Made by a program: the position numbers and the translations under genes
The notes under the pieces: model-generated
The model's database searches: none
The model's input: the letters and a program-made list of their open reading frames with translations, nothing else
Told to the model about the DNA's origin: nothing
Part shown: piece after piece, positions 44,931 to 54,912 of the stretch
How the letters are laid out: each line of letters begins with the position of its first letter
Numbering within the stretch: the first letter of the stretch is position 1
Assembly (NCBI RefSeq): GCF_030272615.1
Contig: NC_081409.1
Coordinates: 878,759,220-878,823,219, forward strand
Source: Cryptomeria japonica
Lineage: Eukaryota > Streptophyta > Pinopsida > Cupressales > Cupressaceae
Direction of reading: 5' to 3'
Length of the DNA: 64,000 nt

Positions 44931-45114
44931 GTTTTATGTTTTATGGTTTGTATGGATCTCTGGACTTATAGGGGTGTGCTCCCTATTGCTTATTTTGTAC
45001 TTTGTTGTTAGACTCTCATTTTTAGTTTTGATCTTTTATTTTTATTATGTTGTTGATATACTTTAGGCCATGTTAAGGGCCAGTGCCCTTGTTAACACTA
45101 TGTTTATAATCAAA
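44931..45114 (+). other. LINE-1 3' UTR and terminus
   Basis: A T/G-rich stretch ending ACACTATGTTTATAATCAAA, followed by the 15-bp TSD. The counterpart in the truncated copy ends CCCTTAATAAAA. Confidence 0.65.
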
Positions 45115-45129
45115 AACATTAATTACCTC
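45115..45129 (+). repeat. Right 15-bp TSD of LINE-1
   Basis: AACATTAATTACCTC, identical to 11351-11365. Confidence 0.8.
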
Positions 45130-48100
45130 CTCTAAAATATATCCTTTTTAATTTTAAATCTATAATTGAATTTGTAGAAAAAATCCAATGATCACTCATA
45201 CAACTTGAGTTCCCCAACTCATGCAAGCAAGTATAACAAGGAAAACCCAACTCTTAAGGAAAACAATATTTAGAAGAAAACAAGAAATGTAAGCAATCTC
45301 AACTCTCACAAATAAATAATTTAATTATTAGATAATTCTACTAATTATCTAGAGAATTTATCCTAATTTTATCTCTATTTATAATTAGTTACACTATTTA
45401 TGAGGATTGTAAGGTGTACAACACACACCTATTATAACATTCTTTGCTTGTTGTATAATGTTAAAGGGGTTACAACATGGACTATTATAACTAATCAACA
45501 CCAATGACATTTTTCAATACTCATTAGCTTCATTAATGAATTTGTTACATCCTCTAAGATGTCTAGTTTCTTAAATTTTGGCATCTTTTCCCCCACAATT
45601 TCATAAACAAAATGATACTACACATTGATGTTTTTTGCACATGTGTGAAAGATGGAGCTCTTAAAAAAAACACTATAACTATCACCATCAATCCAAAATA
45701 TATCATACGTCATAGTATATATTTGAATATAATGTTTGAATCCACAGTGTCTCATTACAAGCATTATTGTTCAAGATGAACTCAAGTTTGGTTAACATAT
45801 ATGCAAATACATAGGAAAATACTGAAAGGCAACATTGTTAATGGTACAATTGATACTTTGGTTTCAAGTGAAATGGTAGAAAAGATAATTTTAAAAGGGA
45901 TATAAAACACAAGTCTTTATAGAGTATCTTGGTTGCAAAAGGCTCATAATATTCTAGTTAGTAGACAATGCATACAAAATTTAACAATGGAGTTTATAAT
46001 ATGAAGTCTTCTATTATATTATGCCTATCAATGTTTATCATATTTTTTGGGTAGAGCATGGTAATTTGGTAGAAGAAAAATATATATAATGGTAGGGAAA
46101 ATTCTTATAGATCAAGAAATATGGAGTGAAATATGCATTTGTGACTTTGAAAGAGGAAAGTGAGAGAATAAATGGCTTCACCATTATTAGTAAATGGTCA
46201 TTTTTTTAAAGATATCAAGAAGGAGTTAGTATTTGTTGTTATTCTAAGTATATGTAGCTAGAAAAGACCATATGTATTTATGATAATTCGTCTAGGGATT
46301 CCTAGATTGTTGGAAGAATATAGGGACATTACTTCTAATAACCTTTGCAATGAACTAGTTCTCTACACTTTACAATTTACTAATTCTAAATTTTAAGATT
46401 TAGAAAAGGAAAATAGATATTAATTTAAACACATGGATATAAGAGATAAACCTCATCACACACATTTTTTTATGAAGAAGATGTAAATGTAAATAATGTT
46501 AAAACATTTATTGTGATTGTTAAAATCAAATTTTATAAGTGTTATACTTTAACAAATTTATAATAAACTCATGAGTTAATTTCTCCTTGAAATACAAAAT
46601 TTATTTTCATACAAAAACACAATCACTCCTAACAAAATATACAACATATAATCTAGTATTTGAATAGTATCATAAAATCCATGTTAGGGAGAACATTATT
46701 TGAGCACTTTATCTTTATTAACAAATTGGTGGTCCCCTACACACTTTCCAACTAGAAGTGCCCCTAGCCTTCAACAAAGATAACAAATCATGGTATTTTT
46801 CATAATAACATGCCAATAAGATAATTAAGTATATGATAAATACACTACCACATGTATTCTACTATGCATACCCTAGATACTCTCTAGCTACATGACATTT
46901 GACTAATATACAAATTAGTAAATACTTGTGAATTGGCAATGCACGTAGTGAGCATTACTATAGATAACATTTTCAATATAATCATATTCTGAAATATGGA
47001 TATGGATGTTATATGTTTAGACACTACTATCTATATCTTGACTAAAAAACAAAAAAAAGATTAAAAAAAAAAAAAATCTCCTATAATGCAACTAAACATA
47101 TGCTCAAAATTATCACAATACATCTCATTTCTTGGCATATTTTGCCTTGATTTTTATTTAAACTAAAAATATATTATAAATTCACTATTTAAGGTACATA
47201 ATATTTCATAAATACAAATGTATTTTGATAATAAATAACTCAAAACAAAAAGTAAGCAATTATATCAAATTACAACTTTCATGACTTTAATTAGATTCAC
47301 ATTACAATCAAATAATCATGATTCTAATTAAACTTGCATTCACATGTCAATAATATTTTAAATAATGTTATACTCAAATTTTAATAGCTTTGAACTATTT
47401 GTCAACTCATCAAATAAGTATGCAGATAATATTATTATAGCCAAAATTGCTACAAATTATAAGAATCATAGTACTTAAATGGTACTAGTTATTAATTTTA
47501 CTCTAGAGTGCATGAGAAGTATATAGAAACACACACCCTCACCCACTTATGTAAATATGTTTGCACCCAATAGACAACACTACACTCAAAATAATAACAT
47601 TCGATGTATCTTTTTAACACCTTATCAGGTAAAACACATAACTATTATTCCAAGTAACTATGAAAGAGTGCACATTACATTATTTTATAAGTACATGGAT
47701 AGTTGTAGGAATAAAATACAACCTTACACAAACCATTTATACTAGTTTACAAATAAATTTAAAAAATATTGCGTCACACCCCCTGACCTAGGGTAAATTT
47801 GGCATATAAGAATTTATAGTTGATAACTTAACTAATATCATATCGGTAAAGGTTATAGTAGTCAAATTTTTAAAATAACAACCACATTTAACAATGTTTC
47901 TTTAATGAAGCTATAACCATGAATAGTTCAATAGTTGTATGTTAGTTGAAATAGTACTTCTATGTCTCATTAGGTATCAAGGATTTTTTTTACATGAGAA
48001 TGATACATAAACCTACATAAGATAACTAATGATAAACTTGTGATTACTATAAGAAAAAATTGCTAGGATAAAACCATACCCTAGTAGGTTGAATAACCTT

Positions 48101-48178
48101 TAAGCCATTTACTCAATTATTTTAATCTATAGTTATTATATATCTATATTCAATTTAATTACAAATAAATATATAAAT
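45130..48178. other. AT-rich gene-free stretch
   Basis: About 3 kb with no recognised gene, LTR terminus or RNA gene. It contains A-rich runs near 47045-47082. The only frame over 60 codons (47557-47745) has no family resemblance. This should be the right-hand continuation of the locus in which LINE-1 landed. Confidence 0.6.
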
Positions 48179-48851
48179 TGTTGGCATTTGCATGAAGATT
48201 GCATTGATGAACTATTGTGTTGTCCTTGATGTCAATTGTAACCGGTAATAGAGTTGTATAACAACCAGTAGTTGAGAAAGTGAAGGAAATCGATATTACT
48301 AGTAAACCAGTCAAATCAGCCAGTAACCCTACCCATTGATATGCGAAACCCTAACCGATGGAGCTTGGTGAATAGGTTATGTTGATCTATGATCAAATGG
48401 TGATTATGCCACGTATGCATGATACATGTGATGAGTTTCAAAGCCGTTTTAGCGCATAGAGATAACTGTTTTATCTTGGGAATGAGTAAATGCATAGCAT
48501 GAAGTTGAAACCGCGTGATGAGTTACAGGATTTGATGAGCAATGATCCAGGAGTGGTCAAGGTTGTCATGTACAATGTGCAAATGATTGCTATGTAATCT
48601 AACGATCATGTTTGAACCGATTTGTTTGTAATCTCTATGAGATCTTAGGATTTGTGATGTGTTACCAACTTATTATTTTGTTTATAAGGTCGATGAGTTG
48701 TTTTGTTGTAGTATTGGAAATTTTGGTTAAGTGTCAGTGTGATTGATTGCCAAACTAGAAGGAGTATCTGCATAATGTTTGGAGGCAGATAGAAGCATGA
48801 AAAGGATCTAATCAAGTAGAGTACTGCTATTACTAGATTAGCAAAATCTCG
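48179..48851 (+). repeat. LTR E, 5' portion of a Copia-type LTR cut by Copia-2
   Basis: Begins TGTTGGCATTTGC, with GTCCTTGATGTCAA at 48222-48235 and TATAAGG near 48689. It resembles the Copia-1 LTR in layout but is a different family. It stops at 48851 where Copia-2 begins; the rest would lie beyond the window. Confidence 0.65.
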
Positions 48852-50374
48852 TGATAGATCTAATACTTAATGTAAGTACAGATCCAATAGTCAACAAGAT
48901 GAAAGGGGGGGGTGAATCATACAAACTTAATCATCCATTAAAACATCAGATTCAACCTCGGTAACATATACTTCAGTAATAAAACCAAAACTGTTAAACA
49001 TGCAAACTCAAAAGCATATAAACATCATAAACCTCATAACACCAGATTTAACGTGGAAACCCAAATAGGGAAAAACCACTGTGGGATTTTGGACCCACTA
49101 AGAAATATACTCTTCTAGAGTATGCTCGATTAAAAACAAATCCTATTAAAGATTACAAACACATTGCTAGATGTGACCCAGTTAAGGGATTTCCTTAGCT
49201 CTGTTAGGATCTTCACCTTGTTAGAAGTGACCTTGTTAAAGGATTTCAAACACTCAATCAGAATGTCACCTTGCTAGAGGGTTTTACAAATAAGATTGTT
49301 AAGTCCACTTAGTTAAGAGATTTTCTATCACTTTCACAAAATAACAGTAATAAAAATCTATCTGCAACTTCACATCTAAAATGCTAAAGCAGATTCCTAT
49401 TTGTTCAATACAATCTAGACATAGAACTAATCTTGTCTATCTGTTGGGCTTCTCTACTCTGTTATTCAAACAGGTCTTCAAGCTTCTATGCTCGGTAATC
49501 ACTATGTAGCGTCCCTGTGCATACACTTGTCCACATGCATTGTTTATCAACAGTTTCCTATTTATAAACAATTAGCTAACCGCTTAATCTCCTTGATCAC
49601 ATTTCCCATGATCAATCATAGCCATCAGATCTTCAATCTTGTCCAGGTTCAATGCATCTTTCAATCTGAAAACATTTTACCCCGCCTTGGAACTTGCATA
49701 CATTTCTTGGAACTTGTGCTAGGGTATTGCGGTTCAATCTGAGCTGTAGATCTTCATGCCGACTTTCCTTTGCCTTAGATTCATTAATAAACTTCATGTA
49801 CAACTCACCAATCATTTAATCAGTTCCAGCTCATCAGCTTCCTTCATTAAATAACGGATGTAAACATTTAATGCATATTTTTATAGCTTGGTTACAACTC
49901 GGTAACAACTCGATGAATACTAAACTTCACTCGATAGACATTTTGCCTTTATTAACCGATAGCGATAACCTTAGGGTTTACCGACTAGGTTCCTTACTTG
50001 TTAACATAGTATAGTATTAACCTTTACAATTTACAACATATGTATGATGTTAAAACAATCTAAACATCATGATCTCATCATTGTCTGACTCGGTAATAGT
50101 TGCCCATTGAATACCTTATTCATCCTCTTATTCATCATATTCTTTCCTGTGTCTTTTACCGACATCTTTATACTCTTTAAATCATACTTCTCAAGATATG
50201 GCAACATCATACTGAATTAGAAAATCAATTTCTTGACATCAATGCCAAAATAATAATATCAAGATAGTAAACATCTTTAATCAGTTATATCCATAATTAT
50301 CAACAACCTTCTCAATATCCTTATTGAAATGCCAATAATCTTTCATTGTATGTTATAATGCTATATTGCCAACA
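48852..50374 (-). repeat. 3' LTR of Copia-2
   Basis: 1,523 bp; on the minus strand TGTTGGCAATATAGC...ATCTATCA. A second copy exists as solo LTR B (37075-38610). It has the GTGG..CCC/GGG..CCAC block at 49053-49084, a C tract (G-run 48904-48911 on +) near its 3' end, and TTGACATCAATGCC at 50233-50246. Frames at 49488-49742 and elsewhere inside are chance. Confidence 0.9.
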
Positions 50375-50385
50375 ATCTCCCCCTT
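50375..50385 (-). other. Polypurine tract of Copia-2
   Basis: The minus strand reads AAAGGGGGAGA directly before the 3' LTR, identical to Copia-1 at 41316-41326. Confidence 0.85.
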
Positions 50386-50817
50386 TGGCATTGATGGCAA
50401 AACCAATTGATTTGACCTTAAAGATTTGGATTGCTGTGATACTGAAATGCTCTCCCCCATACATTAGACTTCTCCTATTTTCTTCAGTCTTCTTTCCAAT
50501 CTGTAGTCTTCTCAGTTTTCTTTTAGTCTTCTCCCCTGATATTAGTCTTCTCCCCCTTTGACAACAATGCCAAAAAAGTAAAGAACTAAAACATAATTTT
50601 TTCCTGTATGAAGTGATTTCCTGCTGTTGTGTATCAACTGAGTCTTGGTCAGAGCATTTTGGCTTTACTTCCTGTTCCCTGTATAATTTCCTGTAATAAT
50701 TCCTGTACACCTTTAGAAAACATCCTAAAGTGTATAAATCAGCATCAACTCCTAAAAGATATTCGATAGAGTCATCGGATTGATGCTTTCACTAAACGAT
50801 GCTTTCACTGAACTTGG
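50386..50817 (-). other. Copia-2 3' internal untranslated region
   Basis: Non-coding spacer between the end of the polyprotein and the polypurine tract. It includes a purine-rich stretch on the minus strand (about 50440-50570) built of GAGAAGACT-like units. Confidence 0.55.
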
Positions 50818-51315
50818 TCAGTGAGTAGAAGATAGGGGTAGGACCCCTAACTTACTTCTAAGATATTCAAAAGTGTCCCTTGGTAGTGGCTTGTTGAAGA
50901 TATCTGCTATTTGTTCCTTTGTGCTAACATACTCCAACACCACTTTCTTCTCTTGAGCTTCTTCTCTAAGATAATGATATTTGATAGAGATGTGCTTTGT
51001 CTTAGAGTGCATAACAAGATTTTTTGAAATATTAATGGCTCTAGTATTGTCATAGAATAGAGTTACTGGCTCGGTAACTTTCTCATTTATATCTTCCAAC
51101 AGTTGTTTGATCCATGCAATGTTGGTACAATTCAGTGCTGCAGCAACGTATTCAGCTTCTGCTGTTGACTGTGAAACACATCCTTGTTTCTTGCTAAGCC
51201 AACTCACTAGTCTTTCTCCTAAAAAGAAAGCTCCTCCACTTGTGCTTTTTCTGTCATCAATGTTGCTTGCCCAATCAACATCAGTATAAACTTTTAAATC
51301 AAAATCATTTCCTTT
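50818..51315 (-). pseudogene. Copia-2 RNase H
   Basis: Frame 50818-51207 has VSWLSKKQGC, STAEAEYVAAALNC, a 'YDNTRAINISKN' catalytic strand, HIS.KYHYLREE and ADIFNKPLP. The upstream 'YTDVDWASN' strand at about 51270-51295 carries the first aspartate. It ends in a natural stop (TGA at 50818). One stop at about 51313 separates it from the RT tail. Confidence 0.88.
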
Positions 51316-52330
51316 CTAATATACTAAGCCATAATCCTCTGTCCCTTTCAAGTATCTAAAAATTCTTTTGATTGCTGTCATGTGTGTTTCCTTAGAATCT
51401 GCAGAGAATCTTGCAACTATACCTACTGCATGCGCTATGTCTGGTCTACTGTGAACAACATATTGTAGCTTTCCAATCATGGATCGGTAAAGTGTCCCAT
51501 CAATAGATGCAGATTCATCATTCTTTGATAATTTACAGTTGGTAGTCATAGGAGTACTTATTGGTTTTGAATCCTCCATTCCAAATTTCTTCAAGATTTC
51601 CTTTATGTATTTGGATTGAGTAATGAAAATCTCATTTTTCTTTTGTAGTATCTATAAACCTAGAAAATACTTTATCTCACCGATTAATGACATCTCAAAT
51701 TCTTTGCTCATTTCATTTCCAAAGTTCTTGCATAGAGAGTCATTTCCACAAAATATAATATCATCAACAAATATGGCTGAGATTAGTATTCCATTTTCAT
51801 CATTCTTCATATACATGTTGATTTTCTCACTTGTCCTTATAAAACCAATCTTAATCAAATAAGAGTGCAATCTTTCATACCATGCTCTAGGTGCTTGTTT
51901 CAAACCATATAAAGCTTTGTTCAATTTACATACCTGATCTTTATTATTGTCTTGAACAAATCCTTCAGGTTGTTCAATAAAAACTTCTTCTTCTAATATT
52001 CCATTCAGAAATGCAGATTTGACATCGATTTGATATACCTTGAAGTTTTTGAAAACAGCATATGCCAACAATGTTCTTACTCCTTCAAGTCTAGCAACAG
52101 TTGCAAAAGTTTCACCATAATCAATTCCTTCTTCTTGAGCATAATCTTTGCAAACTAGTCTTGCTTTGTTTCAAATGACCTCTCCTTTTTCATTTAGCTT
52201 GTTTCTGAAAATCTGCTTTGTATCGATTACATTCTTGTCCTTCGGTCTTGGGATTAGTGTCCATGTGTCATTCTTCTTGATTTGATCAATCTCTTTTGTC
52301 ATAGCATTTATCCAATCTTTACTGTTAAAT
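51316..52330 (-). pseudogene. Copia-2 reverse transcriptase
   Basis: In one frame: DWINAMTKEIDQI, a 'DTK.IFRNKLNE' strand, then a TGA at about 52168 in place of an arginine codon, KARLVCK, LLAYAVFKNFKVYQIDVKSA, FLNGILEEEVFIEQPEGF, ALYGLKQAPRAWYERLHSYL and the catalytic IFVDDIIFCGND. A TAG at about 51649 replaces the glutamine after 'YFLGL'. The tail continues with GTPM-like STPMTTNCKLSK and YRSMIGKLQYVVH. All RT motifs are intact apart from the stops. Confidence 0.9.
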
Positions 52331-53640
52331 GCCTCTTTCATTATTCTCGGTTCAAATTCAGATATGAAACATGTGTTCTGTCTCAGTTTGTTCCTGGTCG
52401 TCATTGGATCATCCTTATCTCCTATAATTTGACTTGGTGCATGATGTCTTTTGACATACTTGGCTAATACAGGCTTGGTAGGCTTTGTATGATCTTCTTC
52501 ATCACTTGGTAACTGGATATTCTCTTCATTTTCTTCAACAGTCTTCTTGGTAAGACTTCTTGGTTGAACATAGACAAATTCATCATAGTCTTCTGGTTCC
52601 TTAGAATTTCCTTCATCATTTCTTTCTGCAAATTCATCAATTTTCACATTTGTACTTTCTACTATTTTGTTAGATGATTTGATCAGACATTTAAATGCTT
52701 TGCTTCTAGAAGAATAACCTAGAAATGTTCCTTCTTCACTTTTCTGATCAAACTTGCCATTTCTATCATCTTTGTGAACATAGCATCTACTTCCAAAGAT
52801 TTTAAAATAGCTAACATTAGGTTTCTTATCATACCAGATTTCATATGGTGTCTTCAAAGTACCTTTCTTCAATTGAACTCGGTTCAAGGTGTAAACAACT
52901 ATGCTTATTGCTTCTCTCCAAAATATTTGTGGCACCTTCTTTTCAATCATCAGTGTTCTAGCACAATCCACAATAGATTTGTTTCTTCTCTTAGCTATTA
53001 CATTCTACTGTGGAGTTCTTGGTGCAGAGACTTGTCTTTTAATACCATGATCATTGCAGAATAAATTTAACTCATTAGATGTGAACTCTCCTCCTCTGTC
53101 TGATCTAAGACATTTTAGTTGTCTTCCTATTTCATTTTCAACTCTTGCCTTGTACCATTTAAACATTTGAAAAGCTTCTGATTTATCTTTTAGAATCATT
53201 ACCGACATCATCCTTGAATAGTCATCCACAAATAATATGAAATATTTATCACCATAATAACTTTGAACTTTCATAGGACCACAAAGATCACTGTGCACTA
53301 GATCTAAAATTCCCTTAGAAGTGTAAGACTTACTTGTAAAGCTTGATCTTGTCATCTTACCCATCTGGCATCCTCGGCACATAGCATTCTCAGGTTTTTC
53401 AAGACTCGGTAGACCTCTTACTCGGTGCTTCTTGCTTATTTTGATTAGATTATCAAAATTTACATGACAAAACCTTTTATGCCATAACCAGGTATCATCT
53501 ATCTTTGCATACAAACACTTATTACGAGTTGAGTCAAGGTGAAATGTATTACCTTTTGTTTGTGTCCCGGTAGCAGCTAACTTTCCATTCTTGTCTTGAA
53601 CTTTGACAATTCCCTTCTGAAATTCTATTCGGTAACCTAT
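52331..53640 (-). pseudogene. Copia-2 integrase and C-terminal linker
   Basis: The zinc-binding module is intact: H in W-L-W-H-K-R, then FCHVNFDNL and CRGCQMGKM. The core has D in FVDDYSRM and D in LRSDRGGEF. A TAG at about 53002 replaces the second glutamine of 'TPQQNG', the next glycine is valine, and the third catalytic residue reads lysine (V-I-A-K-R-R-N where A-E-R is usual). Downstream come FWREAISIVVYTLNR, the PYEIWYDKKPNVSYFKIFG string, GYSSRSKAFK and an acidic linker. The E-to-K change alone would abolish integration. Confidence 0.9.
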
Positions 53641-53952
53641 GTTGTTTAGTTGTGCTACACTCAACAAATTGTATTTCAAACCTTCAACCCAATAAACATC
53701 ATTGCATCTTGCATTATCAAGAAGTGTTATAGATCCTTTACCTTTCACCGAACATGGTGCATCATTACCAAATCTAACATAGCCTCCATCATAATCTTCT
53801 AAAATAACAAACTTGTGTTTATCTCCTGTCATATGATGTGAGCATCCACTATCTATGATCCAAGAATCATTAGTGTTTATGTGAGATATTAGGGATTTTT
53901 CTTCATACCTTTCTTCATCTGATCCATCTTTGATAGCCACATAAACTACTTC
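53641..53952 (-). pseudogene. Copia-2 protease
   Basis: Reads SWIIDSGCSHHMTGD, the intact Copia aspartic protease active site, followed by VRFGNDAPCSVKGKGS and DVYWVEGLKYNLLSVAQL. One TAG (about 53941) lies just upstream, where a glutamine codon is expected. Confidence 0.9.
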
Positions 53953-54528
53953 CTATGTATTAGTATCATCTAATTTATCATCATTGGATTCCTCATCAGC
54001 TATTAAGCATGTCTTTCTATCTCTTCTTCTGAAGTCTCGGTGTCCTCTGTAATGATTATCTTTCTGTCTGTCATCTTCATAATCTCTTCTTTCAATAAAA
54101 TCTTTGTCAGGACAGTTAGAAGCCATATGTCCTAACTTATCACAATTGAAACATTTCAAAGGTAGTTTTCCTTTATACTTACCTTTGCCTCTCGGTAACC
54201 TTTTGGCTAGTAGTGCTTCAAACTCTTCTTACTTTTTGATTTCCTCATACAGTTTGTGTACTTCTTCCATGTTCTTACGAAATCTTTCACTTGCTCCATT
54301 GTGATCTCCTTTAGAGCACTTATACTTTCTTTCATTGAAATCATTAGATTCATCAAGATGAAAATAACTAAATGCAGATTCAACTTTATTTACCGAAGAT
54401 CCACTGTTATCAAAATTACTTAACTCAAATGCATGCAACCTACCAATAGTAGCATCTAAAGAAACTGGCATATTAGGTACAGACCTCAATTCATTGATTG
54501 CAGAGACTTAGATTGCATAAGCTGGTAG
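53953..54528 (-). pseudogene. Copia-2 gag, C-terminal part
   Basis: Carries the end of the capsid region (54230-54489, with LDATIGRLHAFEL), a TAA at about 54227 replacing a glutamine codon, then ALLAKRLPRGKGKYKGKLPL and the zinc knuckle CFNCDKLGHMASNC (intact C-x2-C-x4-H-x4-C), followed by an R/D-rich tail. The upstream gag is cut at 54534 by solo LTR D. The base after the right TSD (64000) is consistent with gag resuming there. Confidence 0.87.
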
Positions 54529-54533
54529 AAGGG
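54529..54533 (+). repeat. Left TSD (AAGGG) of solo LTR D
   Basis: Repeated at 63995-63999, one base before the end of the window. Confidence 0.7.
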
Positions 54534-54830
54534 TGTAGCGTCGTAAATTGTACGCACTTGCTAGGGTGGTACAATTTCACACCTAGTTTAGCACCCGCCT
54601 TAGTGCATTTTACATTCTGCATTGCATTTCTCCTTAAGCACTTAATTAATCAAATTAATTAGGTCTAAGGTCCTATTTCACCATTCTCTACATCATAAAA
54701 TTGGGCCCTTTTCACTAAAGCATCTCGAAATCACCTGTAACTTCGAACTTGGGGGCTTGGTTTCGGGGTCAAAACATCTCGAAATCACCTGTAACTTCGG
54801 GATTCTCTCTAAAATCATAATATCCGACGG

Positions 54831-54912
54831 CCCTGAAAATTTGGTGAAAAGTTGTCGGGACCGTGGCGCCCGGAGTGCAACATGGTCCCGGACATTTTTC
54901 CCGAAATTTTAG
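54831..54912 (+). repeat. 82-bp imperfect palindrome in solo LTR D
   Basis: Arms CCCTGAAAATTTGGTGAAAA and TTTTTCCCGAAATTTTAGG. The inner stem is CGGGACC (54857-54863) against GGTCCCG (54884-54890), and the loop contains self-complementary GGCGCC at 54865-54870. Same design and length as the leader modules at 17111-17192 and 17733-17815. Confidence 0.72.

Larger units (their letters stand above)
11366..45114 (+). mobile_element. LINE-1: near full-length L1-type non-LTR retrotransposon hosting two nested insertions
   Basis: A single LINE in + orientation spread over 33.7 kb. Its own sequence is 11366-15318, 30789-33007 and 42824-45114, about 8.46 kb once the inserts and their duplicated targets are removed. 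Order of parts: ORF1 with a DUF4283 domain, ORF2 with endonuclease, RT, a zinc-binding RT-associated region and RNase H, then a third decayed coding region of unknown type, then a T-rich 3' UTR ending TTTATAATCAAA. The element is bounded by AACATTAATTACCTC on both sides. Plant L1 elements usually run 6-7 kb; the surplus is the third coding region. Stops, shifts and an RT deletion make it inactive. Confidence 0.8.
48852..54533 (-). mobile_element. Copia-2: Ty1/Copia retrotransposon, 5' part beyond the window
   Basis: Minus-strand element: 3' LTR 48852-50374, polypurine tract, then RNase H, RT, integrase, protease and gag reading from right to left. The 5' LTR and the first part of gag are missing because solo LTR D interrupts gag at 54534 and the window ends just after it. 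All coding pieces from 54489 to 50818 are in a single reading frame, broken only by about seven single-codon stops. No frameshift was found, so it is much better preserved than Copia-1. Confidence 0.92.

Noticed and set aside
45130-48178. tRNA or rRNA gene in the AT-rich spacer
   Set aside because: No cloverleaf-like GGTTCGANNCC box or rRNA-like stretch seen by eye.
49488-49815. Short frames inside the Copia-2 3' LTR
   Set aside because: They lie wholly within LTR sequence repeated at 37075-38610, where the frames are not preserved.
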